This document shows, one piece after another, positions 53,605-61,561 of a stretch of DNA of 64,000 nucleotides. A program made the translations under genes and the position numbers. Each line of letters starts with the position of its first letter. Within the stretch, counting starts at the first letter, position 1. Under the pieces are notes generated by a model. That model had not been told where the DNA came from, did not search any database, and was given only the letters and a program-made list of their open reading frames with translations. Source of the stretch: a virus; IMG/VR virus record IMGVR_UViG_3300042691_036561, positions 24,776 to 88,775 of that record; one strand, given 5' to 3'.

Positions 53605-54162
53605 ATGGGAAACGGAGCAATATCAGAAAACGACTTAATGCACAAATTAGTGCAAGCAAAAAAAGTAATGAATAAAGTTGATGGTGGTAACTTTGAAAGA
53701 GGCCACATTAATGAAGACATTTTAAGAAGTGCACCAGAAGATATTTCTGAACAATCTGCCCCGCCAACTAGACAAATGGCGCCCCCAAGCGTTGATAGAA
53801 TTCAACAATCAAAATTACCAGATCATATTAAAAAAGCTATGATCGATAACCCAATTCCACAGATTTCTTTAAATGAAACATTAGATATGGATTTCGTTAA
53901 AGGAGCTAAAAAATTAATGGAAAGAGAAGGTTTAGCAAAACCAACCCCACAACAAAAAAGTTCAGGCACAATAACAAACTCAAATATTGACATGAACGCA
54001 ATCGCCACATTAATTGAAAATACAGTTAGAAAGGTTATGGATGAAAAATTAAATCAAATCCTTACTGCACAGCAAACAACATCAATTAATGAAAATCTAG
54101 TTTTAAAAGTTGGTGATTCAGTATTCAAGGGTAAAATCACAGGCGTAAATAAAGCCAAGTAA
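53605..54162 (+). CDS. Virion-associated protein with Pro-rich linker (185 aa)
   Basis: The protein begins MGNGAISENDLMHKLVQAKK, has Pro/Gln-rich linkers (APPTRQMAPPSVDRI, TPQQKSSGTI), a C-terminal helix (IATLIENTVRKVMDEKLNQI) and a final beta-turn (VLKVGDSVFKGKITGVNKAK). The layout, short conserved peptides joined by disordered linkers, resembles head or tail scaffold-like proteins. No family is recognised. It is preceded by its own TATTTATA element. Confidence 0.6.
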   Translation: MGNGAISENDLMHKLVQAKKVMNKVDGGNFERGHINEDILRSAPEDISEQSAPPTRQMAPPSVDRIQQSKLPDHIKKAMIDNPIPQISLNETLDMDFVKGAKKLMEREGLAKPTPQQKSSGTITNSNIDMNAIATLIENTVRKVMDEKLNQILTAQQTTSINENLVLKVGDSVFKGKITGVNKAK

Positions 54163-54213
54163 AGTTCACTTTTAATTTAAAATTTCTTATAATAGACATA
54201 TAAGATCACAAAA

Positions 54214-55440
54214 ATGTCTAAAATAAGAATATTAGCAATTCCATCTGATGGCCACGGTGTTGGCAAATACAGAGTACTAGATCCATTTAAATTTATTGGA
54301 AATAATCATTCTGACGATATCCATGTTGATATTGTTATGAATCTAGAAGATAATGATAGCGTGTTTGATAACTATGATATTGTTCTTTTTCATAGTTTTA
54401 TACACATGGTACCATTTGAAAGAAATTTGGAAAGAATTGAATGGTTAAAAAGAAGAGGTATTAAAGTTATTATGGATATTGATGATTTTTGGAATGTGGA
54501 CCAAAGACATCCAATGTATGAGCAAATTAAAAAACAAAAGATTGCGGAAAAAAAGATTGCATTTTTAAAAGCGGCAGACTACATCACTTGTACAACTGAA
54601 TTTTTTGCAAACGAAATCAAGAAAAGATTAGGTGTTAAAAATGTTATTGTATTCCCAAATGCTGTAGATGAAGAAGAGCAACAATTTAAGTCCAACCCAT
54701 TAAAGTCTGATAAAATAAGATTTGGATGGTTAGGAGGCTCATCACACTTATATGATATCGAATTAATGAAAAGTGGTATTGAATCTATTCAAAACGAGTA
54801 CAAAAATAAAACTCAATTTGTTTTATGTGGATTCGATTTAAGAGGAAGTGTTCACGAGATTAATAAATCAACCGGAGAGGTTACACAAAGGCCAATACAA
54901 CCACATGAAACTGTATGGTCTAAATATGAAAGTATTTTTACCTCTGGGTATAAAGTATTAGATGAAAACTATAGAAATTTTTTACTTTCATATGCACAAG
55001 CAGATTACCCTTCAATGGATGTACCATATCTCAGAAGATGGACACAGGATATCACCAAATATGCATTAAATTACAATTACTTTGATGTTTCATTAGCCCC
55101 ACTACTTGAATCTCATTTTAATTCATGTAAATCACAATTAAAAATTATTGAAGCGGGGTTTCATAAAAAAGCTATAATTGCTAGTGAAACCATGCCCTAT
55201 ACTATGGATTTAGTATCCGCAGTAAATGAAGGTAAATTTAACGATGGAGGTAATGCACTTCTTGTATCAGCAAGAAAAAATCACAAAGACTGGGCAAAAC
55301 ACATGAAAAGATTGATAGATAACCCAAACATGATTGAAGACTTGGGTAATAGATTATACGAAACAGTTAAAGACAAATATTCTTTAAAAAAAGTATGTAA
55401 TGATCGAGTTCAATTCTTCAAATCTATTGTTAACAAATAG
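54214..55440 (+). CDS. Glycosyltransferase, GT4-like GT-B fold (408 aa)
   Basis: The protein has an N-terminal Rossmann-like half (IRILAIPSDGHGVGKYRVLD, then YDIVLFHSFIHMVP and VIMDIDDFWNVD) and a C-terminal half with FGWLGGSSHLYDIELM, FVLCGFDL and the sugar-nucleotide site SQLKIIEAGFHKKAIIASE. Glu-containing 'K-x-x-E-A' is typical for GT-B/GT4 enzymes. The acceptor is unknown; candidates are phage DNA bases, virion proteins or host surface glycans. It stands alone on the plus strand with about 50 bp gaps on each side. Confidence 0.72.
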   Translation: MSKIRILAIPSDGHGVGKYRVLDPFKFIGNNHSDDIHVDIVMNLEDNDSVFDNYDIVLFHSFIHMVPFERNLERIEWLKRRGIKVIMDIDDFWNVDQRHPMYEQIKKQKIAEKKIAFLKAADYITCTTEFFANEIKKRLGVKNVIVFPNAVDEEEQQFKSNPLKSDKIRFGWLGGSSHLYDIELMKSGIESIQNEYKNKTQFVLCGFDLRGSVHEINKSTGEVTQRPIQPHETVWSKYESIFTSGYKVLDENYRNFLLSYAQADYPSMDVPYLRRWTQDITKYALNYNYFDVSLAPLLESHFNSCKSQLKIIEAGFHKKAIIASETMPYTMDLVSAVNEGKFNDGGNALLVSARKNHKDWAKHMKRLIDNPNMIEDLGNRLYETVKDKYSLKKVCNDRVQFFKSIVNK

Positions 55441-55498
55441 TTTTTGGTTTTTTGAAAAAAAAGACTTATATTAGTTAATAACATTAAAACTAAAAATT

Positions 55499-55729
55499 AT
55501 GTATTATTTAATTACTATCGGTTACGAAACCGAACAAATGGACAGAGAGGGTAACCCTAGAATCAAAAAAGTTAAATACGTGCTTCAAGCTGAATCTGTT
55601 GAAGAAGCTACTATGGTTGCCGCCAAATATAGGGCTGGTGACATTAGAGGTAGTGAAAGCTTGAGCGTAGTAAAGATGCCGATTGAATGTGTAATAGACG
55701 AGAAAAACACTCCGGAATATTACAAGTAA
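55499..55729 (+). CDS. Small protein resembling DUF4494 (76 aa)
   Basis: The short protein (MYYLITIGYETEQMDREGNP, then KKVKYVLQAESVEEATMVAA and ECVIDEKNTPEYYK) has the layout of DUF4494-type small proteins found in Bacteroidota and their phages (K-K-V-x-x-x-YL-V-x-A-x-S-x-x-EA). I read it as similar but cannot verify. It lies one base before the HD-like gene and is probably co-transcribed with dut. Confidence 0.5.
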   Translation: MYYLITIGYETEQMDREGNPRIKKVKYVLQAESVEEATMVAAKYRAGDIRGSESLSVVKMPIECVIDEKNTPEYYK

Positions 55730-55730
55730 A

Positions 55731-56300
55731 ATGATTTCGAAAGAAAAAATTGAAAAAAATAAAAAGAAGTTTCTTGAAGTAAATGAAACTTATGGCATTT
55801 TTACAAAAGAGTTAGAAGAATTTCTGGGTGATGATTTTTTTCATTGCCCAGCTTCTCCTTCTCTTGATTTATACGGAGCATACCCAGGCGGACTACTAGA
55901 TCATTTATTAAAAGTTTGTAAATTTTCATTATATATAAATGATATTTTACCCGAAAAAATAAAAATTGAAAAAAATAAAATAATAAAAACTGTTTTTTTA
56001 TCACAAATCGGAAAAGTTTTTCTATTTAAACCAAACCCAAGTGAATGGCATAGAATCAATCAAGGTAAAATGTATGTTTACCAAACTGAAAATATGATTG
56101 CAATGAAGGCTGGCGAGAGAAGTGCTTTCTATGCTTTAAAATATGGATGTAATTTAGATGATGACGAATATCAAGCAATAATAAATGTTGATAAAGACTC
56201 TGATGATAAAATGGCAAAGTGGCACTCATCGATCTTATCACAGATACTAAAACACGGTTTTGAATTAGCACTAATAGAAGAAAAATATGGAAACAAATAA
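55731..56300 (+). CDS. Degenerate HD-domain-like protein (189 aa)
   Basis: The frame contains YPGGLLDHLLKVCKFSLYIN (about residues 49-68), typical for the first His of an HD phosphohydrolase, but where HD-GK is expected the sequence reads FLSQIGKVFLFKPN (about 88-101). The HD pair is therefore replaced by SQ and the metal site is likely lost. The protein overlaps the dUTPase start by 14 bp, so translation is coupled. It may be a non-catalytic nucleotide sensor or regulator linked to dUTP control. Confidence 0.6.
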   Translation: MISKEKIEKNKKKFLEVNETYGIFTKELEEFLGDDFFHCPASPSLDLYGAYPGGLLDHLLKVCKFSLYINDILPEKIKIEKNKIIKTVFLSQIGKVFLFKPNPSEWHRINQGKMYVYQTENMIAMKAGERSAFYALKYGCNLDDDEYQAIINVDKDSDDKMAKWHSSILSQILKHGFELALIEEKYGNK

Positions 56301-56904
56301 CAACTTTTTAAGTATTTTAGATAAACTAAAAGAATACGAAGCATTACTTTCCAAAGATGATGATTCTGAATTAGACGAAGAGTTGGTTAAACAAATTAAC
56401 CAGACACTTGATGAATTGAATGAAGAGGTTTATTCAGCTCAAGCAAAAGAGCTATCATCATTCTCTGTTAAGTTTATTAATAAATCAACAAACGAAGATC
56501 CAAAATTTGCATATGAGGGAGATAGTGGATTTGATCTTAGAGCGGACATTGAAGAGCCAATCATAATCCAACCATCTAAAAGAGCATTGATACCAACTGG
56601 TTTATATTTTGAATTAGTTAAAGGTATTGAAATACAGGTTAGACCAAGAAGTGGGTTAGCTGTTAAGCACGGAATAACAGTTTTAAATAGTCCAGGTACT
56701 GTTGATAGTCACTATAGAGGAGAGGTTAAAGTACCATTAATCAACCTAGGTGAGGAACCTTTTAAGATCGAAAAAGGTGATAGAATTGCTCAGGGGGTTA
56801 TAATGCCAGTATTCGGTGAAGGTAAGATTACATTAGCAAAATCAGACCAAATTAACGATACAACAAGAGGTGAGGGTGGCTTTAATTCTAGTGGAATTAA
56901 GTGA
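56287..56904 (+). CDS. dut: dUTPase (trimeric type) with N-terminal helical extension
   Basis: The five trimeric-dUTPase motifs are present: 1 DSGFDLRA (79-86), 2 RPRSGLA (119-125), 3 GTVDSHYRGE (137-146, catalytic Asp), 4 GDRIAQGVI (164-172), 5 RGEGGFNSSG (194-203). The first about 58 residues are an acidic helical extension absent from standard enzymes (about 150 aa). It hydrolyses dUTP to dUMP, preventing uracil incorporation and feeding thymidylate synthesis. It overlaps the degenerate HD gene. A TATTTATA element follows its stop for phoH. Confidence 0.96.
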   Translation: METNNNFLSILDKLKEYEALLSKDDDSELDEELVKQINQTLDELNEEVYSAQAKELSSFSVKFINKSTNEDPKFAYEGDSGFDLRADIEEPIIIQPSKRALIPTGLYFELVKGIEIQVRPRSGLAVKHGITVLNSPGTVDSHYRGEVKVPLINLGEEPFKIEKGDRIAQGVIMPVFGEGKITLAKSDQINDTTRGEGGFNSSGIK

Positions 56905-56912
56905 TATTTATA
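56905..56912 (+). promoter_or_regulatory. TATTTATA late-type element before phoH
   Basis: GATATTTATATGGG begins directly after the dut stop and lies about 38 nt before the TTG start of phoH. Confidence 0.35.
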
Positions 56913-56949
56913 TGGGTGAGAATAACTGTTAATTTTAAAATTTAAAATT

Positions 56950-57663
56950 TTGATAAAATCGAAAAACAAAGCCGCCGTTATAGAGGAGAAGAAAACACCA
57001 CATAAACAAAGAATTAGAGAGATCATTAAAAAACCCAAGGAAAAATTTTTAACACAGTCACAAGAAGAGTATTGGAAAATATTGGGTGAAAATCAAATAA
57101 CATTATGTTTTGGGCCTGCTGGGGTAGGTAAGTCATATATAGCAATGAAAAGAGCTATTGATTTACTTTGGGACGATGATAACAAATATGAAAAAATAAT
57201 CATTGTTAGACCAGCAGTTGAAGCTGAAGAAAAACTAGGTTCACTACCAGGTGGGTTAGAAGAAAAATTAGATCCATACATTTATCCCTCATATTATCTT
57301 TTAAATAAAATAATAGGTAAAGAAGCTAGAGAGCGAATGAAAGATGAAGGGTATATTGAAGTTGCTGCTTTGGCTTATATGAGAGGATGGAATGTTGATA
57401 ATACTATTCTTGTTTTTGAAGAAGCTCAAAACGCAACACCAGCACAAATAAAATTACTTTTAACGCGTATTGGTTTCAATTCTAAATTTTTCTTATCCGG
57501 AGATTTAGAACAATCAGATAAATTCAAAGATAAAACTAAAACCGGTCTATATGACGCTAAAAAAAGACTAGATGGGGTTAGAGGAATTGGCATATTTGAA
57601 TTTGGTAATGAAGATATCGTTAGAAACCCAATTATTAGCGAAATTTTAAAGAGATACGAGTAA
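56950..57663 (+). CDS. phoH: PhoH-like P-loop ATPase
   Basis: The 237-residue protein starts at TTG (56950). No in-frame ATG lies close upstream, because the upstream ATG at 56912 stops after six codons. It has Walker A FGPAGVGKSYIA near 55-66, IIIVRPAVEAEEKLGSLPGG near 83-102, Walker B LVFEEAQNATPAQIK near 154-168 and SGDLEQSD near 183-190. These are PhoH-family signatures; the usual Asp of Walker B is Glu here. PhoH proteins are common in phages and have RNA helicase/nuclease-linked roles, but their function in phage infection is unsettled. Confidence 0.9.
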   Translation: MIKSKNKAAVIEEKKTPHKQRIREIIKKPKEKFLTQSQEEYWKILGENQITLCFGPAGVGKSYIAMKRAIDLLWDDDNKYEKIIIVRPAVEAEEKLGSLPGGLEEKLDPYIYPSYYLLNKIIGKEARERMKDEGYIEVAALAYMRGWNVDNTILVFEEAQNATPAQIKLLLTRIGFNSKFFLSGDLEQSDKFKDKTKTGLYDAKKRLDGVRGIGIFEFGNEDIVRNPIISEILKRYE

Positions 57664-57706
57664 ATAGATATTTACTTTATTAAATTTTAACCCTATCTTT
57701 TGAAGT

Positions 57707-58348
57707 ATGAATATATATATTTCAATAGATGGGGTTTTACGTAATTTCGTAAACAGGTTTCACTACCATTATGAAAACGCATACATTGATGTTGATGTTG
57801 ATGCAAGTGAAGACAAGTTTGATTATAAAGTAGTTGAACCAATTACTAATCTTGATCTTTCTAATCATTTTATATTTCAATCAAAAGAACAAAAAGATTA
57901 CTTTCAGTATATTGAATATCCAATGGAACTTTATGGGCACTCCCCAGTAAGTTATATCAATGTTTATAATGAGTTCAATAAACTAGTGTATGATCATAAA
58001 GATGATAATGTTACGCTTGTTGGTTTGGATGAATTTGGCAAAGCTAGACCAGCCACCTTATTTTTTTTATCACGAAGTGGTTTTATGCCAAACAACATCA
58101 AATTTGTATCAAGTAAAGATTTAGATACGGAATGGAGAAACGTCGACATATGGATATCAGATTCAAAAATTATTTTAGATAATAAACCGGATAATAAAGA
58201 GTTTATTTTATTTGAAACCCCATATAATCAATTCTTTACTTATGAGAAAAAAATAAATAAATTAAGTGATATCACCATAGGAAATGGTGATATATTAATT
58301 AACCCAAAAGAAGAACAAAAATTAATAATAGATGGCGGAATTTTATAA
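57707..58348 (+). CDS. HAD-like protein lacking the catalytic aspartate (213 aa)
   Basis: The protein begins MNIYISIDGVLRNFVNRF; HAD phosphatases have DxDGVL, where the first Asp is the nucleophile. Here that position is Ser (SIDGVL). Other segments that fit a HAD fold are NVTLVGLDEFGKARPATLFF and NVDIWISDSKIILDNKP near residues 145-161. It is probably a non-catalytic HAD homologue or one that has diverged. Its stop overlaps the start of the 94-aa gene by 17 bp. Confidence 0.55.
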   Translation: MNIYISIDGVLRNFVNRFHYHYENAYIDVDVDASEDKFDYKVVEPITNLDLSNHFIFQSKEQKDYFQYIEYPMELYGHSPVSYINVYNEFNKLVYDHKDDNVTLVGLDEFGKARPATLFFLSRSGFMPNNIKFVSSKDLDTEWRNVDIWISDSKIILDNKPDNKEFILFETPYNQFFTYEKKINKLSDITIGNGDILINPKEEQKLIIDGGIL

Positions 58349-58616
58349 TAAAAACTACTACATCGATATCGATGGTATGATCGATAAATGTAGGACAGGA
58401 GGTACGCTTCAGGATGAAGACGGAAAAGATGTGATGGAAATAAACGTCTTTAAATACGAACTTTTAAAGATGATGATTGATAGAGTATTAAATGAGATTG
58501 ATGATATTGATGATGATGATGTGTTATCATCATTAAAGCCAAGTCAAAGTTCAGTATCGTTCAATTTAGCATTTAATACCCTAATCCAATATGGAATAAT
58601 AAACGAAGAAACATAA
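58332..58616 (+). CDS. Small acidic hypothetical protein (94 aa)
   Basis: The protein (MAEFYNKNYYIDIDGMIDKC, then a strongly acidic DEIDDIDDDDVL-like run around residues 55-62) has no known motif. It overlaps the preceding HAD-like gene by 17 bp and ends 4 bp before the glycosyltransferase gene. Translational coupling is likely. Confidence 0.55.
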   Translation: MAEFYNKNYYIDIDGMIDKCRTGGTLQDEDGKDVMEINVFKYELLKMMIDRVLNEIDDIDDDDVLSSLKPSQSSVSFNLAFNTLIQYGIINEET

Positions 58617-58620
58617 AAAA

Positions 58621-59688
58621 ATGAGTGAAAAATTAAAAAACATCGAAAAATTACAAGATGCACTTTCTAGAATAGAATCTAAAGAAAATAAAATTTATTT
58701 TTTATGCTATGACACTAGAAATAATGCTAAAGCTTCTGTAAAACATATCTATGATATGGCCCTCTTTTTAAAAGAGGCTGGAATGGACAGCAAAATATTA
58801 GTTGAAGACAAAAACTATAGCGGGGTGTCTAGCTGGTTGGGAGATAAATACAATGAGATACCTGTAGTTTCAATCAAAGATGATAAAATTGAAATGTCAA
58901 TCGACGACGTTTTGGTTATCCCAGAACAATATTCAAATGTGTTGCAACAATTAGCGAATATTAGATGTACTAAAATAATGTTAGTGCAACAAAAAGAATA
59001 CATGTTTGATTCTCTACCTATCGGCAGCCGTTGGAGTGATTTTGGGATTGAAAAAGTTATTACTACTACAGAAGCAGCTAAAAAATATATTCTAGAATAT
59101 TTTCCAGAATCACTAGTATTTGTTATACCACCAGTAATTGAAGATTATTTTAGTAAAAGTGAAAAATTACAAAAACCATATATTGGTATTAGTATAAGAG
59201 ACAGAGTAAAACATAGGAAAATTATATCTGAATTTTATTTAAAATACCCGCAATTAAGGTGGGTTACTTTTAAAGATATGGTACAAATGACAAACGAAGA
59301 GTTTGCAAATTCTCTAAAAGAATGTTTTGTTTCTTTATGGCTTGATGATGATAGTACATTTGGTACTTTCCCATTAGAATCCATGAAGTGTAATATCCCC
59401 GTAATAGGTAAAATACCTTCTACAGAACCAGATTGGTTGACTGAAAATGGTATATGGACATATGATGAAAGTAAATTAGTAGAATTGCTTGGCACATATT
59501 CTTTAGCATGGTTAGAAGGTGTTGGAATTACAGATGAAGTTAAAGAAAAAATGGCAAGTACATTAATACCATATGAAAAAGAAATAACAAAAAACAACAC
59601 CATAAACGTATTTCAATCCTTTAATAATAAAAGAGTTGAGACAATAACAAAAGCATTAGAAAAATTAAAAGAAGAAGAAGTTGTATGA
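58621..59688 (+). CDS. Glycosyltransferase-like protein, GT-B type (355 aa)
   Basis: The protein has an N-terminal Rossmann half (IYFLCYDTRNNAKASVKHIY, then a MALFLKEAGMDSKILVEDKN segment) and a C-terminal half with PYIGISIRDRVKHRKII, FANSLKECFVSLWLDDDSTF and FGTFPLESMKCNIPVIGKIP. The 'G-x-x-P-L-E-S-M-x-x-x-x-P-V-I-G' pattern matches the sugar-nucleotide site of GT4-like enzymes. Its stop overlaps the next glycosyltransferase by 4 bp (ATGA). The two may act on the same glycan. Confidence 0.7.
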   Translation: MSEKLKNIEKLQDALSRIESKENKIYFLCYDTRNNAKASVKHIYDMALFLKEAGMDSKILVEDKNYSGVSSWLGDKYNEIPVVSIKDDKIEMSIDDVLVIPEQYSNVLQQLANIRCTKIMLVQQKEYMFDSLPIGSRWSDFGIEKVITTTEAAKKYILEYFPESLVFVIPPVIEDYFSKSEKLQKPYIGISIRDRVKHRKIISEFYLKYPQLRWVTFKDMVQMTNEEFANSLKECFVSLWLDDDSTFGTFPLESMKCNIPVIGKIPSTEPDWLTENGIWTYDESKLVELLGTYSLAWLEGVGITDEVKEKMASTLIPYEKEITKNNTINVFQSFNNKRVETITKALEKLKEEEVV

Positions 59689-60470
59689 AAAATATCACAG
59701 TAATATTACCGGTTCATAAATTAAACGAAGATTATAAAGAAATGTTATTTTATTCTGTTGAATCTGTAAAACAATTTTATAACGATGTTAAACTACTAAT
59801 TGTGGCCCCAGCAAATCTTAAGAAGGATTTGTCAGATATAGATCTAGGTCAAAAATTAGAAATAAAATATCATTACCATAATGAAAGCGCCGATTTCTGT
59901 AGTCAAATAAACGAAGGAGCTAAAATTTGTGATACAGAATGGTTTTCAATTTTAGAGGTTGATGATGAATATCAAAAGATCTGGTTAACAAGTGTAAATG
60001 AATACATGAATGAATACCCAGAAGCACAAGTATTCTTACCAATCGTAAAGGATATTGATGAAACTGGTAAATTTACAAATTTTACAAATGAATCCGTTTG
60101 GGCATATGGGTTTTCAGAAACACAAGGGTTTTTAGATAACGAAGTTCTAATGGAATTTCAAAGCTACCAAATAAGTGGCGGGGTTTACAAAACAAAAACA
60201 TTTTTAGAATTCGGCGGCTTAAAAGAAAATATCAAATTAACATTTGGCTACGAATTGTTATTAAGATTAACCCATAATGGTGTGAAAATTGTTGTTGTCC
60301 CAAGAATAGGATACAGACATGTAAACTTAAGAGAAGATTCCCTTTTCTGGAAATACAAAAATGATCAAGAAATAAAACTAGGAGAAAAAGAGGCCAAGTT
60401 TTGGATTGATACAGCAAAAAAAGAATTTTTCTTCACCAATAAACGAGAAGTAAATTATAGTGAAGCTTAA
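59685..60470 (+). CDS. Glycosyltransferase family 2-like protein (261 aa)
   Basis: The protein begins KNITVILPVHKLNEDYKEML, the usual GT2 opening, then VKLLIVAPANLKKDL, a FCSQINEGAKICDTEWFSIL segment and EVDDEYQ, which carries the DxD-like metal site. The acceptor domain is not identified. It overlaps the upstream glycosyltransferase (ATGA) and shares a stop/start base with the sigma factor gene at 60470. Confidence 0.7.
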   Translation: MKNITVILPVHKLNEDYKEMLFYSVESVKQFYNDVKLLIVAPANLKKDLSDIDLGQKLEIKYHYHNESADFCSQINEGAKICDTEWFSILEVDDEYQKIWLTSVNEYMNEYPEAQVFLPIVKDIDETGKFTNFTNESVWAYGFSETQGFLDNEVLMEFQSYQISGGVYKTKTFLEFGGLKENIKLTFGYELLLRLTHNGVKIVVVPRIGYRHVNLREDSLFWKYKNDQEIKLGEKEAKFWIDTAKKEFFFTNKREVNYSEA

Positions 60471-61168
60471 TGCCAAGAAAACGTACCCAAAAAGTTTATT
60501 TTGGGGAGGATCAAGAGAAGGCGGTAGTTAGATACTTAGAAAGTTCAGACGACGCAGAAAGAAACAAGATATTCAATGAATATTTACGAGAACCCCTAGT
60601 AATAATGGTTGAGAGTATCATAAGAAGATACAAACTATACAGAAAAGATTTTGAATTTGAGGACTTGCATACTGATACTATGTCTTTCCTTATAACAAAA
60701 ATTAACAAATTCGACCATACAAAAAACCATAAAGCATATTCCTATTTTGGAACCATTTGTAAGAATTACTTAATGGGCGCCATTCAAAAGGATACCAAAG
60801 ATACAAACAGAAGTGTCTCTTATGAAGATATATCCGAAGACATTGAGACACGTATTGATTTTTCATATACTATAGACGACTATCACGTTGATTATTCTGA
60901 TGTTATAATTGCTTTAACTAATAAATTAGAAGACTTTATTGAAACAGAAGAATTGACCGACAATGAAAAGAAGTTAGGTTATGCTCTGTTAGAAATTTTT
61001 ACCAATTTTGAGAGAATATTTCAAATAGGTGATGGTAATAAGTTTAATAAAAACCTGATTTTACTGTCTTTAAGAGAAATGACATCACTTTCAACCAAAG
61101 AGATACGTGTTTCGTTAAAAAGATATAAAAACCTATATGATGGTATATTAGGCGGATTTTTAGATTAA
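60470..61168 (+). CDS. RNA polymerase sigma factor, gp55-like late sigma
   Basis: The 232-residue protein has a sigma region-2-like segment: NKIFNEYLREPLVIMVESII, then RRYKLYRKDFEFEDLHTDTM, FLITKINKFDHTKNHKAYSY and FGTICKNYLMGAIQKDTKDT (about residues 32-115), the pattern of gp55-type phage sigma factors (T4 gp55 185 aa). A C-terminal helical part includes LSTKEIRVSLKRYKNL. It would direct host RNA polymerase to late promoters, plausibly the TATTTAT elements in this window. It is coupled to the GT2 gene upstream. Confidence 0.75.
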   Translation: MPRKRTQKVYFGEDQEKAVVRYLESSDDAERNKIFNEYLREPLVIMVESIIRRYKLYRKDFEFEDLHTDTMSFLITKINKFDHTKNHKAYSYFGTICKNYLMGAIQKDTKDTNRSVSYEDISEDIETRIDFSYTIDDYHVDYSDVIIALTNKLEDFIETEELTDNEKKLGYALLEIFTNFERIFQIGDGNKFNKNLILLSLREMTSLSTKEIRVSLKRYKNLYDGILGGFLD

Positions 61169-61170
61169 AT

Positions 61171-61180
61171 CTATTTATTA
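61171..61180 (+). promoter_or_regulatory. CTATTTATTA late-type element
   Basis: CTATTTATTA begins 3 bp past the sigma factor stop and ends 3 nt before the ATG of the 125-aa gene at 61184. Confidence 0.35.
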
Positions 61181-61183
61181 TTT

Positions 61184-61561
61184 ATGAGACCACCGAGAAA
61201 AACATTATCATTAGACACCGACTCAGCCTTGGCTCTAATGCAGGAGATTTATAACGATATTGTGGAACAAAAAAATACGGCCACATTGATCATGAAAAAG
61301 ATGCTTTCTTTTATGAAAGAATCTGAAGATATGTCCGTTATTGGGCCCGTAATTAAAGAACAACAAAAGATTCTTAATGAATGTACAGAAAAGAAAATAT
61401 CATTAGTTAAAATCCAAAATACCCTAATCCAAAAGGGTGCCGGCTCCGACGGTAAGTTTGCACCAGGTAAAATGACTTTAACCGATGAAGATAGAGAGCT
61501 TCTAGAAAAATTAATGGACGATGATAAAGATAAAAATAGAGGTGAAAAATTTGAAATATAA
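61184..61561 (+). CDS. Hypothetical protein after the sigma factor (125 aa)
   Basis: The protein (MRPPRKTLSLDTDSALALMQ, then IYNDIVEQKNTATLIMKKML and a LTDEDRELLEKLMDDDKDKN tail) is mostly helical with an acidic C-terminus. T4 encodes a late-transcription co-activator, gp33, of similar size, but I see no sequence match, so no function is assigned. Its stop shares a base with the start of the 630-aa gene. Confidence 0.5.
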   Translation: MRPPRKTLSLDTDSALALMQEIYNDIVEQKNTATLIMKKMLSFMKESEDMSVIGPVIKEQQKILNECTEKKISLVKIQNTLIQKGAGSDGKFAPGKMTLTDEDRELLEKLMDDDKDKNRGEKFEI

